Positions 28,601 through 35,802 of a stretch of DNA of 64,000 nucleotides are shown here, in pieces; the first letter of the stretch is position 1, and each line of letters opens with the position of its first letter. The notes beneath the pieces are model-generated. The model ran no database searches, had not been told where the DNA came from, and worked only from the letters and a program-made list of their open reading frames with translations. The stretch is from contig JAIYDJ010000062.1 in assembly GCA_027487575.1 (NCBI GenBank), positions 62,001-126,000 on the forward strand, in the 5' to 3' direction. The translations under genes and the position numbers were made by a program. Source of the DNA: Rhodobacter sp. Its GTDB lineage: Bacteria; Pseudomonadota; Alphaproteobacteria; Rhodobacterales; Rhodobacteraceae.

Positions 28601-29071
28601 TCGAAGCTCGACGATCAATGGGCACCCACGATAAACCTCGGCGTGCCGGTGCTGATCCCTGATGAGTATGTCCCTGATCTGGATGTCCGATTGGGCTTGT
28701 ACCGCCGCCTGTCCGGCCTGCAGACCAAGGTGGAGCTGGAGGGCTTTGCCGCCGAGTTGATCGACCGCTTCGGCCCGCTGCCGCGCGAGGTCAACACGCT
28801 GATGCTGGTGGTCCGCATCAAGGCGCTTTGCAAGCGCGCCGGAATCAGCCGTCTGGATGCCGGGCCGAAAGGGGCCACCGTGCAGTTCCACAACGACAAG
28901 TTCGCCGATCCGGCCGGGCTGGTGGATTACATCAAGTCGCAGGGTACCACGGCGCGGATCGCGGGCAACAAGCTGGTCTTGGTGCGCGACTGGAAGACCG
29001 AAGGCGACCGGATCAAGGGCGCGGCAGAGATTGCCCGCGCGCTGGCCGAGAAGGTCGTGAAGAAGACCTAG
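25634..29071 (+). CDS. mfd: Transcription-repair coupling factor Mfd
   Basis: A 1145-residue ATP-dependent translocase that removes RNA polymerase stalled at lesions and recruits UvrA. The N-terminal UvrB-like region (G-G-A-P-E-G-Y-Y-A-T, then R-G-G-I-V-D-I-F-P-P) is followed by the RNA-polymerase interaction domain (L-V-V-H-V-E-H-G-V-G-R-Y-L-G). The motor has Q-E-T-D-D-Q, Walker A-like G-D-V-G-F-G-K-T-E-V-A, D-E-E-Q-H-F-G-V, T-L-T-A-T-P-I-P-R-T, S-G-L-D-I-P and Q-I-R-G-R-V-G-R. The C-terminal TRCF domain is present. Length is normal. Its stop overlaps that of the convergent MFS gene by three bases. Confidence 0.96.
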   Translation: MADRILLGGAPEGYYATLLARELARGQAVVHVARDDKRMEAMRAALAVVAPGTVVLDLPAWDCLPYDRVSPNPDVLARRMATLAALSAGVPGPFILLTTLNAAAQRLPAREVIAGASFIARVGDRVDEAHLRGFLARMGFSPVSTVAEPGDFAIRGGIVDIFPPGRGGPVRLDFFGDVLDGARRFDPATQRTTAKLKAVDLAPMSEIILDESAIARFRQNYRVEFGTAGSDDPLYEAVSAGRKHQGMEHWLPFFHARMETLFDYLPQASIVLDDQVTAARLSRWEGIADQYDSRREAMTAKGRLDSVYKPVPPGLLYLDDAGWEQAVAAHRVVQLSPLAQAPGPGVLDAQGRIGRSFAPERQQESISLFGALKDHVQVLLKQGNVVIASWSEGARERLKGLLSDQGLKTVHEIKDFREVSETRSGLCLMIWALEAGYTAPGLTVISEQDVLGDRLVAKPRKRRKAENFLREVDALTPGDLVVHVEHGVGRYLGLETITALGAPHACVALEYAENAKLYLPVENIELLSRYGHEDGLLDRLGGGAWQAKKAKLKDRIREIADRLMRIAAERALRHAPVLEAPHSIWEAFAARFPYQETDDQLSAIADVVADLEKGSPMDRLIVGDVGFGKTEVAMRAAFVAALSGLQVAVICPTTLLARQHYRSFAERFRGFPITVRPLSRFVSAKDANATRAAMSDGTVDIVVGTHALLAKAVRFKNLGLMVIDEEQHFGVSHKERLKEMRAEVHVLTLTATPIPRTLQLSLAGVRDLSIIATPPVDRLAIRTYVSEFDTITIREALLREHYRGGQSFYVVPRISDLPEIEDFLRTHVPEVTFVIAHGQLAAGDLDDRMNQFYDGKFDVLLATTIVESGLDIPTANTMIVHRADMFGLSQLYQIRGRVGRSKTRAYAYLTTKPRAPLTPQATKRLRLLGSLDSLGAGFNLASHDLDLRGAGNLLGEEQSGHIKEVGYELYQQMLEDTIAKIKSGELQGLSKLDDQWAPTINLGVPVLIPDEYVPDLDVRLGLYRRLSGLQTKVELEGFAAELIDRFGPLPREVNTLMLVVRIKALCKRAGISRLDAGPKGATVQFHNDKFADPAGLVDYIKSQGTTARIAGNKLVLVRDWKTEGDRIKGAAEIARALAEKVVKKT

Positions 29072-30261
29072 CGCGCCAATCCGCGCGTCATCAGCCAACC
29101 GACACCGGCGAACAGCGTGACCCCGACCATCAGGGGCAGAGGTGTGCCGTTGAATGCCAGGCCAAGCGGAGCCGCCAACAGCACGGCACCTACCGTGGCA
29201 ATCGCCCCGGTGACGGATGCGGCCATTCCGGCGATGTGGCCCACAGGCTCCATCGCCAGCGCGTTCAGGTTGCCGATGGTCAACCCGGCCATGGCAAAGA
29301 CACTGATCATCCAGCCAAAGCAGACGTAGAATTGCGCCTCCTCGGGAATCAGGCCGATGGCAAAGACCAGCAGGACAACTACCGAAATGACGGCCTGCAC
29401 GCCGATGGTGGTCCGCACAAGATATCGCATCCCCAGACGCCCAACCAACCGTGCGTTGGCGATCGACGCCAGCCCCGACGCCAGCGCGATCAGGGCGAAC
29501 CACTGCGGAAACCGGTCACCCCGCGCGTACACCTGATCGAAGATCGGCTGAATCTGCGACAGACATCCGAACAGCGCACCGAACACCAGCGTCTGCACCG
29601 CGACGGACATCACGATGACCCGGTGCGACAGAACCTCTTTCAGGGCCAGCCACAACTCGGCGACGGACAGCGGGCGCCGCGCGGCAGGAGGCAGGGTTTC
29701 GGGCTGCCGCAGACCCAGCCAGATCATCGACACCGCCGAAAACACCAGAAACGCAAGGAAAACCCCGCGCCAGCCGAAGCCCGCGATGATGACCTGCCCC
29801 ATCATCGGCGCGATGGCGGGAACAAGGATAAAGAACATCATGGTGAACGACATGATCCGCGCCATGTCGCGCCCACGGTAGAGGTCGCGCACCAGGGCCA
29901 GTGTCACGATCCTTGGCCCCGCCGCACCAAGCCCCTGCACCAGACGCGCCAGCAGGACAGTCTCCATGGTGGGCGCAAAGTAGGCCGCCAGGGCCGCAAG
30001 CGAATAAAGCGCCGCCCCGGCCATGATGGTGTTCTTGCGCCCGAAGGCATCCGACAGCGGCCCGGCGAAAAGCGTACCGATTCCCATGCCCAGAACGAAA
30101 GAGGTCAGGATCAGTTGCGCGGAATTGGGTGCCTCTGGAACCAGTTCCAGCGCGATTTCCGGCAAGGCCGGCAACATCGCATCGATCGAGAACGCAATGG
30201 TTGCAAACAGCATCGCGGTCATGGCGATGAATTCGCCCTGGCTCAAGGGTTTGATCGTCAT
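29068..30261 (-). CDS. Bcr/CflA-type multidrug efflux MFS transporter
   Basis: A 397-residue 12-helix drug:H+ antiporter of the Bcr/CflA family. It begins M-T-I-K-P-L-S-Q-G-E-F-I-A-M-T-A-M-L-F-A and has the family pattern S-I-D-A-M-L-P-A-L-P-E-I in helix 1. The MFS motif A between helices 2 and 3 is G-P-L-S-D-A-F-G-R-K, and L-V-Q-G-L-G-A-A-G-P-R in helix 4 is the antiporter region. ATG at 30261 is chosen over the track's upstream start because it gives this normal N-terminus. It stands alone, with a 109-base gap to the broken DsbA-like gene. Substrate unknown. Confidence 0.9.
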   Translation of the reverse strand: MTIKPLSQGEFIAMTAMLFATIAFSIDAMLPALPEIALELVPEAPNSAQLILTSFVLGMGIGTLFAGPLSDAFGRKNTIMAGAALYSLAALAAYFAPTMETVLLARLVQGLGAAGPRIVTLALVRDLYRGRDMARIMSFTMMFFILVPAIAPMMGQVIIAGFGWRGVFLAFLVFSAVSMIWLGLRQPETLPPAARRPLSVAELWLALKEVLSHRVIVMSVAVQTLVFGALFGCLSQIQPIFDQVYARGDRFPQWFALIALASGLASIANARLVGRLGMRYLVRTTIGVQAVISVVVLLVFAIGLIPEEAQFYVCFGWMISVFAMAGLTIGNLNALAMEPVGHIAGMAASVTGAIATVGAVLLAAPLGLAFNGTPLPLMVGVTLFAGVGWLMTRGLAR

Positions 30262-30370
30262 GCCGTGTGTCCGCCTGTCACCGCCCGCTGCGGTTGCGCG
30301 CAAAGGGCATCAAATCGACGGGGAAGGCAAGGTGCGGTGGCGCGCAAAGGAGCCTGCCGATCTGCACCGG

Positions 30371-31009
30371 TCAGCCCGGCGGCAGCGCGGCCAGTTCTTC
30401 GATCACCTGCGTCCAGACCTCGGGTGGTTGTGCGCCCTGCACCACATATTGCCGCGCGATCAGGAAGGTCGGCACGGCGTTGACCCCCTTGCGCCGGGCA
30501 TCCATGTCGCGTGCGGCGATATCGTCCCGGTCGGCATCCGAGGCCAGCAGCCGCGCGATCACCGGCTCGTCCAGGCCGCAGGCTCCGGCAATCGACACCA
30601 GCGTCTCCGCATCCCCGATATCCCGCCCCTCGCGGAAGAACGCCCGCATCAGGGCAGACTTCACCGCCGTCTGCCGCCCCTCCAGCCCGGCCCAGTGGAT
30701 CAGGCGGTGCGCGTCCATCGTGTTCGGCATCCGCTTCATCGCGGCAAAGTCGATCTCGACCCCGGCCTCGCGTGCCGCCTGTTCGACGCGCGCATAGATC
30801 GCCACGGCCTTGTCTTTGCCCCCGAACTTTTCCTCCAGTTACTGCGCCCGGTCACGGCCTTCGCGCGGCATGTCGGGGTTCAACTGGAACGGATGCCATT
30901 CGATGACAAAGGGGTGATCGGGGCGCTGCGCCAAGGCGCGGTCCAGATGCGCCTTGCCGATATAGCACCACGGACAGACCGGGTCCGAAAAGATGTCGAG
31001 ATGGATCAT
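30371..31009 (-). pseudogene. DsbA family (FrnE-like) oxidoreductase interrupted by an in-frame ochre stop
   Basis: Reading from ATG 31009 gives M-I-H-L-D-I-F-S-D-P-V-C-P-W-C-Y-I-G-K, with the thioredoxin-fold active site C12-P-W-C15. At codon 57 (plus-strand TTA, 30839-30841) the frame meets TAA: D-R-A-Q-stop-L-E-E-K-F-G-G-K. It then continues in the same frame for 155 codons to the natural stop at 30371. The remaining part holds the family's M-P-N-T-M-D-A-H-R-L-I-H-W-A-G and G-V-N-A-V-P-T-F-L-I. With the stop ignored the protein is 212 residues, the normal FrnE/DsbA length. Homologues that I recall carry Tyr here (A-Y-L-E-A-K-F), so one base change TAC/TAT to TAA explains it. It could also be a sequencing error. 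Confidence 0.85.
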
Positions 31010-31018
31010 TGCCGCCCC

Positions 31019-31132
31019 CTAGCGGAACCAGCCGCCCACCGTATCGGCCCCGGCCGAAAGATCGCGCCCGACCCCGGCCACGGTATTGCATCCGGCCAGC
31101 GCCAGAACCAGCCCCAACATCACCACGCGCAT
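31019..31132 (-). CDS. Entericidin A/B-like small lipoprotein
   Basis: A 37-residue lipoprotein: M-R-V-V-M-L-G-L-V-L-A-L-A-G-C-N-T-V-A-G-V-G-R-D-L-S-A-G-A-D. The leader ends in the lipobox L-A-G-C, and the N-T-V-x-G-x-G-x-D pattern is that of the entericidin family (small membrane lipoproteins; EcnA/EcnB form a bacteriolytic toxin/antidote pair in E. coli). Only one member is present here, so toxin-antidote behaviour is not implied. The track extends the ORF by 44 codons into the neighbouring gene. Its start lies a few bases beyond the SBP gene stop. Confidence 0.8.
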   Translation of the reverse strand: MRVVMLGLVLALAGCNTVAGVGRDLSAGADTVGGWFR

Positions 31133-31136
31133 CGCC

Positions 31137-32948
31137 TTACTCCTGCCACCAGACCTCGGGCTGAAAGCCCAGCCAGTCACCATAAAGTGGCAATCTTTCA
31201 GGGAAACGCAAGCTCTTGTGATGGGCCAGCCGCGACACGTCGGAGAACCAGATCGGCACGACATAGCGCCCCGAGATCAGCACCCGGTCCAGAGCCTGCA
31301 CGGCAGGCACGAAGTCCTCGCGGGTCTTGGCCGCCAGCATGGTTGCGATCATCGCCTCGGCGGCGGGGGAGTTCATGCCCATCCAGTTGCCCGTGCCGGG
31401 CGTTTCTACCCCGGCCGAACCCCAGTACAGCATCTGTTCGTTGCCCGGCGACAGGGACAGACCCCGGATGTAGTAGGTCATGTCGAAATCATAGGCCTTG
31501 GTGCGTTCGTTGTATTGGGCAGCATCGATGTTGGTCACGCGCACCTCTGCCCCCAGCCGCCGCACCGACTCGGCATAGATGTTCGCCGCGGCAATCAGAT
31601 CGGACGCGCCGTTGACCAGCAGGATTTCAAAGGCAAAGGGCGTGCCGTCGACATTGCGCAGCGTTCCGTCCTCGACGGTCAGCCCCGCTTCCTCCAACAA
31701 GGCAATCGCGGCGCGCAGGTTCTTGCGGTTGGTCTGGGTCCCGTCCGAAACCGGAAGGCTGTACCCGTCGATCGCGCCCGGCAGAAGGCTGTCCTTGAAG
31801 GGGGTCAGCAGATCGAGCACGGCGCCGGTTGCCGGTGTGCCGGGGGTTGCAGCCAGATCGGAGTTCGAAAAATAGCTCTGGATGCGGGGCGTGGTCCCGC
31901 CGTTCAGGGTCGCGTTGATCGCCTCGAAGTCGAACACCTGGATCAGGGCCTGCCGCACCCGCCAGTCTGCGAACATCGGGCGGCGGGTGTTGAACACGAA
32001 CCCTTCGATCCCCGACGGGCGGCCATGCGGGATTTCGGATTTCACGATGTCGCCGGACTGCACGGCGGGAAAATCGAAGTTGGTCAGCCATTTCGCCGGG
32101 TTGGTCTCGCGAAAGCTGGTGATGACACCCGCCTTGAACGCCTCGAACATCACGCCGGGGTCGCCGAAGTAGTCATAGCGGACCTCGTCGAAATTGTGCA
32201 TCCCGCGATTGAACGGCAGATCGCGCCCCCACCAGTCGGGGTTGCGCCGGTAGGTGATGATGCGCCCCGGCTCGACCTGATCCACCACATAGGGACCCGA
32301 GCCCAGCACTGGCGTCAGCGAGGTTTCGGCAAAGACCCGGCCTTCCCAGTCCGACTTCGACAGGATGGGGCGCAGACCGAGGATCAGCGGAAGTTCCCGG
32401 TCGGCCACATTGAAGGTGAACCGCACCGACCGCGGCCCGGTCTGTTCGCTGGACGCGATCTTTTTCCACGCCCCGGCATAGCGCGGCGTGCCTTCGGTCC
32501 CGAGTTTCTCGAAGGACCAGATCACATCCTCGACCGTCACGGGCGAGCCATCCGAGAATCGGGCCTGTTCGCGCAGGGTGAATTCCACGTAAGTCCGGGC
32601 GTCGTCCGTGGTCACCGATTCGGCCAGAAGTCCATAAAGCGAGAAGGGTTCGTCATAGGACCGGACCAAAAGCGTCTCGACCGTCAGGGCGGCCATCCCG
32701 GCGGGGGCAACGCCTTTCAGGATGAACGGGTTCAACGAGTCAAACCCGCCGGCCACGCCGAACACGATGCGCCCCCCCTTGGGGGCATCCGGGTTCGCGT
32801 AGGGCAGGGACACAAAATCGGGTGGAAGGGCAGGGTCGCCATACATAGCTATGCCGTGGGTCGACTCGGCAGACGCCGGGGCGCTTGCCGAAAAAAGCAC
32901 CAGGCAGGCAAAGATCATCCGGATCGATGTGAAAAAAACTGTACCCAT
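31137..32948 (-). CDS. Extracellular solute-binding protein family 5 (YejA-like peptide/oligopeptide-binding)
   Basis: A 603-residue periplasmic binding protein of an ABC importer. Start at ATG 32948 gives the signal peptide M-G-T-V-F-F-T-S-I-R-M-I-F-A-C-L-V-L-F with the A-S-A cleavage site. The mature start H-G-I-A-M-Y-G-D-P-A-L-P-P-D-F and A-N-P-D-A-P-K-G-G-R-I are characteristic of YejA-type proteins. The body has the SBP_bac_5 features L-R-E-Q-A-R-F-S-D-G-S-P-V-T and F-N-T-R-R-P-M-F-A-D. No permease or ATPase genes follow, so its partners lie elsewhere or it is an orphan. Ligand probably a peptide, as for Yej systems. A small lipoprotein gene is four bases downstream. Confidence 0.9.
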   Translation of the reverse strand: MGTVFFTSIRMIFACLVLFSASAPASAESTHGIAMYGDPALPPDFVSLPYANPDAPKGGRIVFGVAGGFDSLNPFILKGVAPAGMAALTVETLLVRSYDEPFSLYGLLAESVTTDDARTYVEFTLREQARFSDGSPVTVEDVIWSFEKLGTEGTPRYAGAWKKIASSEQTGPRSVRFTFNVADRELPLILGLRPILSKSDWEGRVFAETSLTPVLGSGPYVVDQVEPGRIITYRRNPDWWGRDLPFNRGMHNFDEVRYDYFGDPGVMFEAFKAGVITSFRETNPAKWLTNFDFPAVQSGDIVKSEIPHGRPSGIEGFVFNTRRPMFADWRVRQALIQVFDFEAINATLNGGTTPRIQSYFSNSDLAATPGTPATGAVLDLLTPFKDSLLPGAIDGYSLPVSDGTQTNRKNLRAAIALLEEAGLTVEDGTLRNVDGTPFAFEILLVNGASDLIAAANIYAESVRRLGAEVRVTNIDAAQYNERTKAYDFDMTYYIRGLSLSPGNEQMLYWGSAGVETPGTGNWMGMNSPAAEAMIATMLAAKTREDFVPAVQALDRVLISGRYVVPIWFSDVSRLAHHKSLRFPERLPLYGDWLGFQPEVWWQE

Positions 32949-33026
32949 TTCGACAACAACCTTCTGTGGCCTGCATTTCTTGGCTGCGACCGTAAGACGG
33001 GTTGTGAACCTTTTCAAACTTTTAAC

Positions 33027-33055
33027 TTGGACTGCGCAAGAAGGCGGCGTATAAG
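33027..33055 (+). promoter_or_regulatory. Sigma-70-type promoter for a candidate small RNA
   Basis: TTGGAC (33027-33032) and TATAAG (33050-33055) are separated by exactly 17 bases, close to the housekeeping consensus. A start point near 33062 would give a transcript ending at the terminator at 33108-33136. No protein-coding start lies in between. It points away from the divergent peptide-binding gene. Confidence 0.6.
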
Positions 33056-33061
33056 AGGGGC

Positions 33062-33136
33062 ACTGCTCGATAGGTTTCTTGCCTGTATGAAACCTGCCTC
33101 ATAACTGAACGCCGGGCTTGTCCCGGCGTTTTTTTT
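33062..33136 (+). ncRNA. Candidate trans-acting small RNA of about 75 nt
   Basis: This short interval has its own near-consensus promoter and a strong Rho-independent terminator but no ORF. The predicted transcript contains a perfect hairpin AGGTTTC-(10 nt)-GAAACCT, a single-stranded stretch around TGCCTCATAACTG, and the terminator hairpin with a run of eight Ts. That layout (5' hairpin, free linker, terminator with long U tail) is typical of Hfq-binding sRNAs. I cannot name a family; comparison with Rhodobacter StsR and other short Rhodobacteraceae sRNAs would be informative. The 5' end is inferred from the promoter and could be off by a few bases. Confidence 0.55.
33108..33136 (+). terminator. 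Rho-independent terminator
   Basis: A perfect 9-bp stem AACGCCGGG / CCCGGCGTT with loop CTTGT, followed by a continuous T run to 33136. No coding gene ends just before it on this strand, which is why a small RNA is proposed upstream. Confidence 0.9.
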
Positions 33137-33237
33137 GGTGCGCCACGCCGCGCATCGCAACCCCGAATTGCGCTGCTGCATCTGTCCTGTCCCCGTCCGG
33201 CATATTATGATCGTGCCGGAACCAACGGAGGGGCGTC

Positions 33238-34011
33238 ATGAGTCTTGCGGGAAAAACTGCGGTTGTTACGGGATCGAATTCCGGGATCGGTCTGGGCATT
33301 GCGCAGGAACTGGCGCGCGCGGGTGCGAATGTCGTGCTCAACAGCTTTTCCGACCGGCCGGAGGACCACGCGCTGGCAGACCGCATCGCGGCCGAGCATT
33401 CCGTCGCGGTGCGCTACATCGCTGCCGACATGTCGCGCGCGGATCAGTGCCGCGACCTGATCGCGCAGGCCGGAACCTGCGATATTTTGGTGAACAACGC
33501 GGGCGTGCAGCATGTCGCCGCGATCGACGCCTTTCCGACCGAAAAGTGGGACCAGATCATCGCGATCAACCTGTCATCGGCCTTTCACACCACGGCGGCC
33601 GCCCTGCCGGGCATGAAGGCGCGGGGCTGGGGGCGGGTGATCAACATCGCGTCGGCCCATGGCCTGACGGCCAGCCCGTTCAAGTCGGCCTATGTGGCTG
33701 CCAAGCACGGCATCGTCGGGCTGTCCAAGGTGACAGCACTCGAGGTGGCGGGGCAGGGCATCACCTGCAACGCCGTCTGTCCGGGCTATGTGCTGACCCC
33801 GCTGGTCGAAGCGCAGATCCCCGACCAGATGAAGACGCACAACATGACCCGCGACGAGGTGATCAAGAACGTGATGCTGGAACGCCAGCCGTCCCGGCAG
33901 TTTGCAACGGTGGAACAACTGGGTGGCACGGTGGTGTTTCTGTGTTCGGCGGCGGCGGACCAGATCACGGGCACGACGATTTCCGTCGACGGAGGATGGA
34001 CCGCACTGTGA
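33238..34011 (+). CDS. bdhA: D-3-hydroxybutyrate dehydrogenase
   Basis: A 257-residue short-chain dehydrogenase that interconverts D-3-hydroxybutyrate and acetoacetate with NAD, feeding PHB breakdown. Motifs: T-G-S-N-S-G-I-G-L-G-I (coenzyme site), N-N-A-G near residue 88, catalytic Ser in N-I-A-S-A-H-G, and Y-V-A-A-K near residue 155. The C-terminal half has C-N-A-V-C-P-G-Y-V-L-T-P-L-V and D-Q-I-T-G-T-T-I-S-V-D-G-G-W, matching bacterial BdhA. An AACGGAGGGGCGTC ribosome site precedes the ATG. It is translationally coupled to the patatin gene (GTGA overlap), a frequent bdhA-patatin arrangement that may link PHB or lipid hydrolysis with oxidation. Confidence 0.93.
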   Translation: MSLAGKTAVVTGSNSGIGLGIAQELARAGANVVLNSFSDRPEDHALADRIAAEHSVAVRYIAADMSRADQCRDLIAQAGTCDILVNNAGVQHVAAIDAFPTEKWDQIIAINLSSAFHTTAAALPGMKARGWGRVINIASAHGLTASPFKSAYVAAKHGIVGLSKVTALEVAGQGITCNAVCPGYVLTPLVEAQIPDQMKTHNMTRDEVIKNVMLERQPSRQFATVEQLGGTVVFLCSAAADQITGTTISVDGGWTAL

Positions 34012-35048
34012 GCGGACCGCAGCGGATCAGTCTGGCGCTGCAGGGGGGTGGAGCGCATGGTGCCTTCACCTGGGGCGTGCTGGACCGTCTGCTGCAGGAC
34101 GACGGCCCGGAAATCGTGGCGCTGTCGGGGACTTCGGCCGGGGCGTTGAACGCGGCGGCGCTGAAGGCGGGCATGGTGACGGGCGGGCGGGCGGCGGCGC
34201 GGCGCAGTCTGGACCGGCTTTGGGCGGATGTGGCGCGGCTGGGCGACTTCCGCGCCAACTCCTGGATGACGGCGCTGTTTCCCTTTGCCGCCGACTGGGC
34301 CGAGCTTTGGCAGCAGGCCGTCCCGGTATCCGCCCGGGGCATCGCCGAACAGTTCGCGACACCCTATGCCTTTGGTCCGCTGTGGCAGAACCCGCTGGCC
34401 CGCGTGGTGGCGCGGCTGGATTTCAGCAAGGTCTGCGCCGATCCGGGGCCGCTGATCCACATCTCGGCCACCAATGTCAGGACCGGCAAGATCCGGGTGT
34501 TTTCCGGAACAGAGGTCAGTGCCGACGTCTTGCTGGCTTCGGCCTGCCTGCCTTCGGTGTTCAAGGCGGTGGAACTGACCGATCCTTCGACCGGGGTGCG
34601 CGATGCCTATTGGGATGGCGGCTATTCCGGCAATCCGGCGCTGTTCCCGCTTTACCGGCGCGAACTGCCCGACGACATCGTGATCGTGTCGATCAACCCG
34701 CTGCGGCGCGAGGCGGTGCCGCACACCCCCATCGAAATCCAGAACCGGATTGACGAGATCAGCTTCAACGCCTCGCTGTTGGGGGAACTGCGCGCGGTCA
34801 ATTTCGTGAAACGGCTGATCGCCGAGAGCCGGATTGAGCGGGGGGCGATGAAGGATGTTCTGGTCCATCTGATCAGCGATGATGTTTTGATGAACGAACT
34901 CTCGGGCTCGACAAAACTCACCCCGCTGCCCGGTCTTCTTGCGCGCCTGAAGGCGGCAGGTCAGGCGGCGGCCGACACGTTCCTCGCCAATCATCGCGCT
35001 GATCTGGGACAGCGCAGCAGCGTCGATCTAAACGGCCTCTTTGGCTAG
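34008..35048 (+). CDS. Patatin-like phospholipase family protein
   Basis: A 346-residue acyl hydrolase with a Ser-Asp dyad. It has the oxyanion/glycine-rich L-Q-G-G-G-A-H-G-A-F near residue 14, the nucleophile elbow G-T-S-A-G-A near residue 40, and the Asp in D-G-G-Y-S-G-N near residue 203. No signal peptide, so it acts in the cytosol or at the inner membrane. GTG 34008 overlaps the bdhA stop; a GGAGG lies about 12 bases upstream, and an alternative ATG at 33996 is too close to it. The coupling with bdhA suggests a role in lipid or polyhydroxybutyrate turnover, but that is inference. Its 3' end overlaps the convergent DUF502 gene. Confidence 0.9.
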   Translation: MSGPQRISLALQGGGAHGAFTWGVLDRLLQDDGPEIVALSGTSAGALNAAALKAGMVTGGRAAARRSLDRLWADVARLGDFRANSWMTALFPFAADWAELWQQAVPVSARGIAEQFATPYAFGPLWQNPLARVVARLDFSKVCADPGPLIHISATNVRTGKIRVFSGTEVSADVLLASACLPSVFKAVELTDPSTGVRDAYWDGGYSGNPALFPLYRRELPDDIVIVSINPLRREAVPHTPIEIQNRIDEISFNASLLGELRAVNFVKRLIAESRIERGAMKDVLVHLISDDVLMNELSGSTKLTPLPGLLARLKAAGQAAADTFLANHRADLGQRSSVDLNGLFG

Positions 35049-35744
35049 AACCGCCTCTTTCACCGCAACCGGCGCGTCTTTGGCTGTCGGGTAGACCAGC
35101 CCGCCCGAAACCACCATCTTCGCGGCATCGTCCATCGACATGTCGAGCAGGATCACCTCGCTGCGCGGCACGAACACGAGAAAGCCTGACGTGAACGGCG
35201 TCAGTCCGATGAAGACCGAAATGATGTCGTCGCCACCGGGCAGTTTCGCGGCAATTTCGCCGCGCGCTTTTGACGATACGAACCCCAGCGCCCAGACACC
35301 GGGCCGGGGAAACTCGACCAGGCAGGTCTTGTCAAAGCTGGCATCACTTTTGTTGAACATGGTTTCGGCGATCTGTTTGATCCCGGTGTAGATCGACCGG
35401 ATGATCGGCATCCGGTCCACCAGCGATTCCCCCCAGCCGATCATCGACCGCCCGATCAGCCCCTTGGCGGCCCAGCCGATCAGGATGGTGAAGATCAGAA
35501 AGACGACAACCCCCAACCCGCGCACCGGATAGTTCGCCTCGGGCCCGAACCAGTATTCGACCAGCGCCTCGGGTTGGTAGGCAGAGGGGATCAGCGGCAG
35601 GATCCATCCATCGATCCAGCCGATGACGGTCCAGATCAGATAGATCGTCAGGCCGATGGGCAGCACGACGACGAGGCCGGTCAGGAAACTGGACCGAAGC
35701 GCGCCAAAGACGCTTTGGCGGCGGGGATGCAGCGGGTCGGTCAT
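35028..35744 (-). CDS. DUF502 family inner-membrane protein
   Basis: A 238-residue protein with two N-terminal membrane spans (F-L-T-G-L-V-V-V-L-P-I-G-L-T-I-Y-L-I-W and L-G-V-V-V-F-L-I-F-T-I-L-I-G). The following soluble part carries DUF502 features: P-I-I-R-S-I-Y-T-G-I-K-Q, L-V-E-F-P-R-P-G-V-W-A-L-G-F-V, and V-F-I-G-L-T-P-F-T-S-G-F-L-V-F-V-P. The function is not established in bacteria; the plant relatives are LIKE-COV proteins. It overlaps the patatin gene end by 21 bases on the opposite strand. Confidence 0.87.
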   Translation of the reverse strand: MTDPLHPRRQSVFGALRSSFLTGLVVVLPIGLTIYLIWTVIGWIDGWILPLIPSAYQPEALVEYWFGPEANYPVRGLGVVVFLIFTILIGWAAKGLIGRSMIGWGESLVDRMPIIRSIYTGIKQIAETMFNKSDASFDKTCLVEFPRPGVWALGFVSSKARGEIAAKLPGGDDIISVFIGLTPFTSGFLVFVPRSEVILLDMSMDDAAKMVVSGGLVYPTAKDAPVAVKEAVLAKEAV

Positions 35745-35802
35745 CTTGGCCTCCGGGTTGGGGGAAGGCTAGTCAGACGGGCAGGGGGGCACAATGGGCA
35801 AA

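Noticed and set aside
26639-29503. A 954-residue minus-strand ORF opposite mfd
   Set aside because: It is an antisense shadow of the high-GC mfd gene; the composition is rich in His, Gln and Arg and shows no domain.
31019-31132. Entericidin toxin-antidote system
   Set aside because: Only one small lipoprotein is present; no second member lies next to it.
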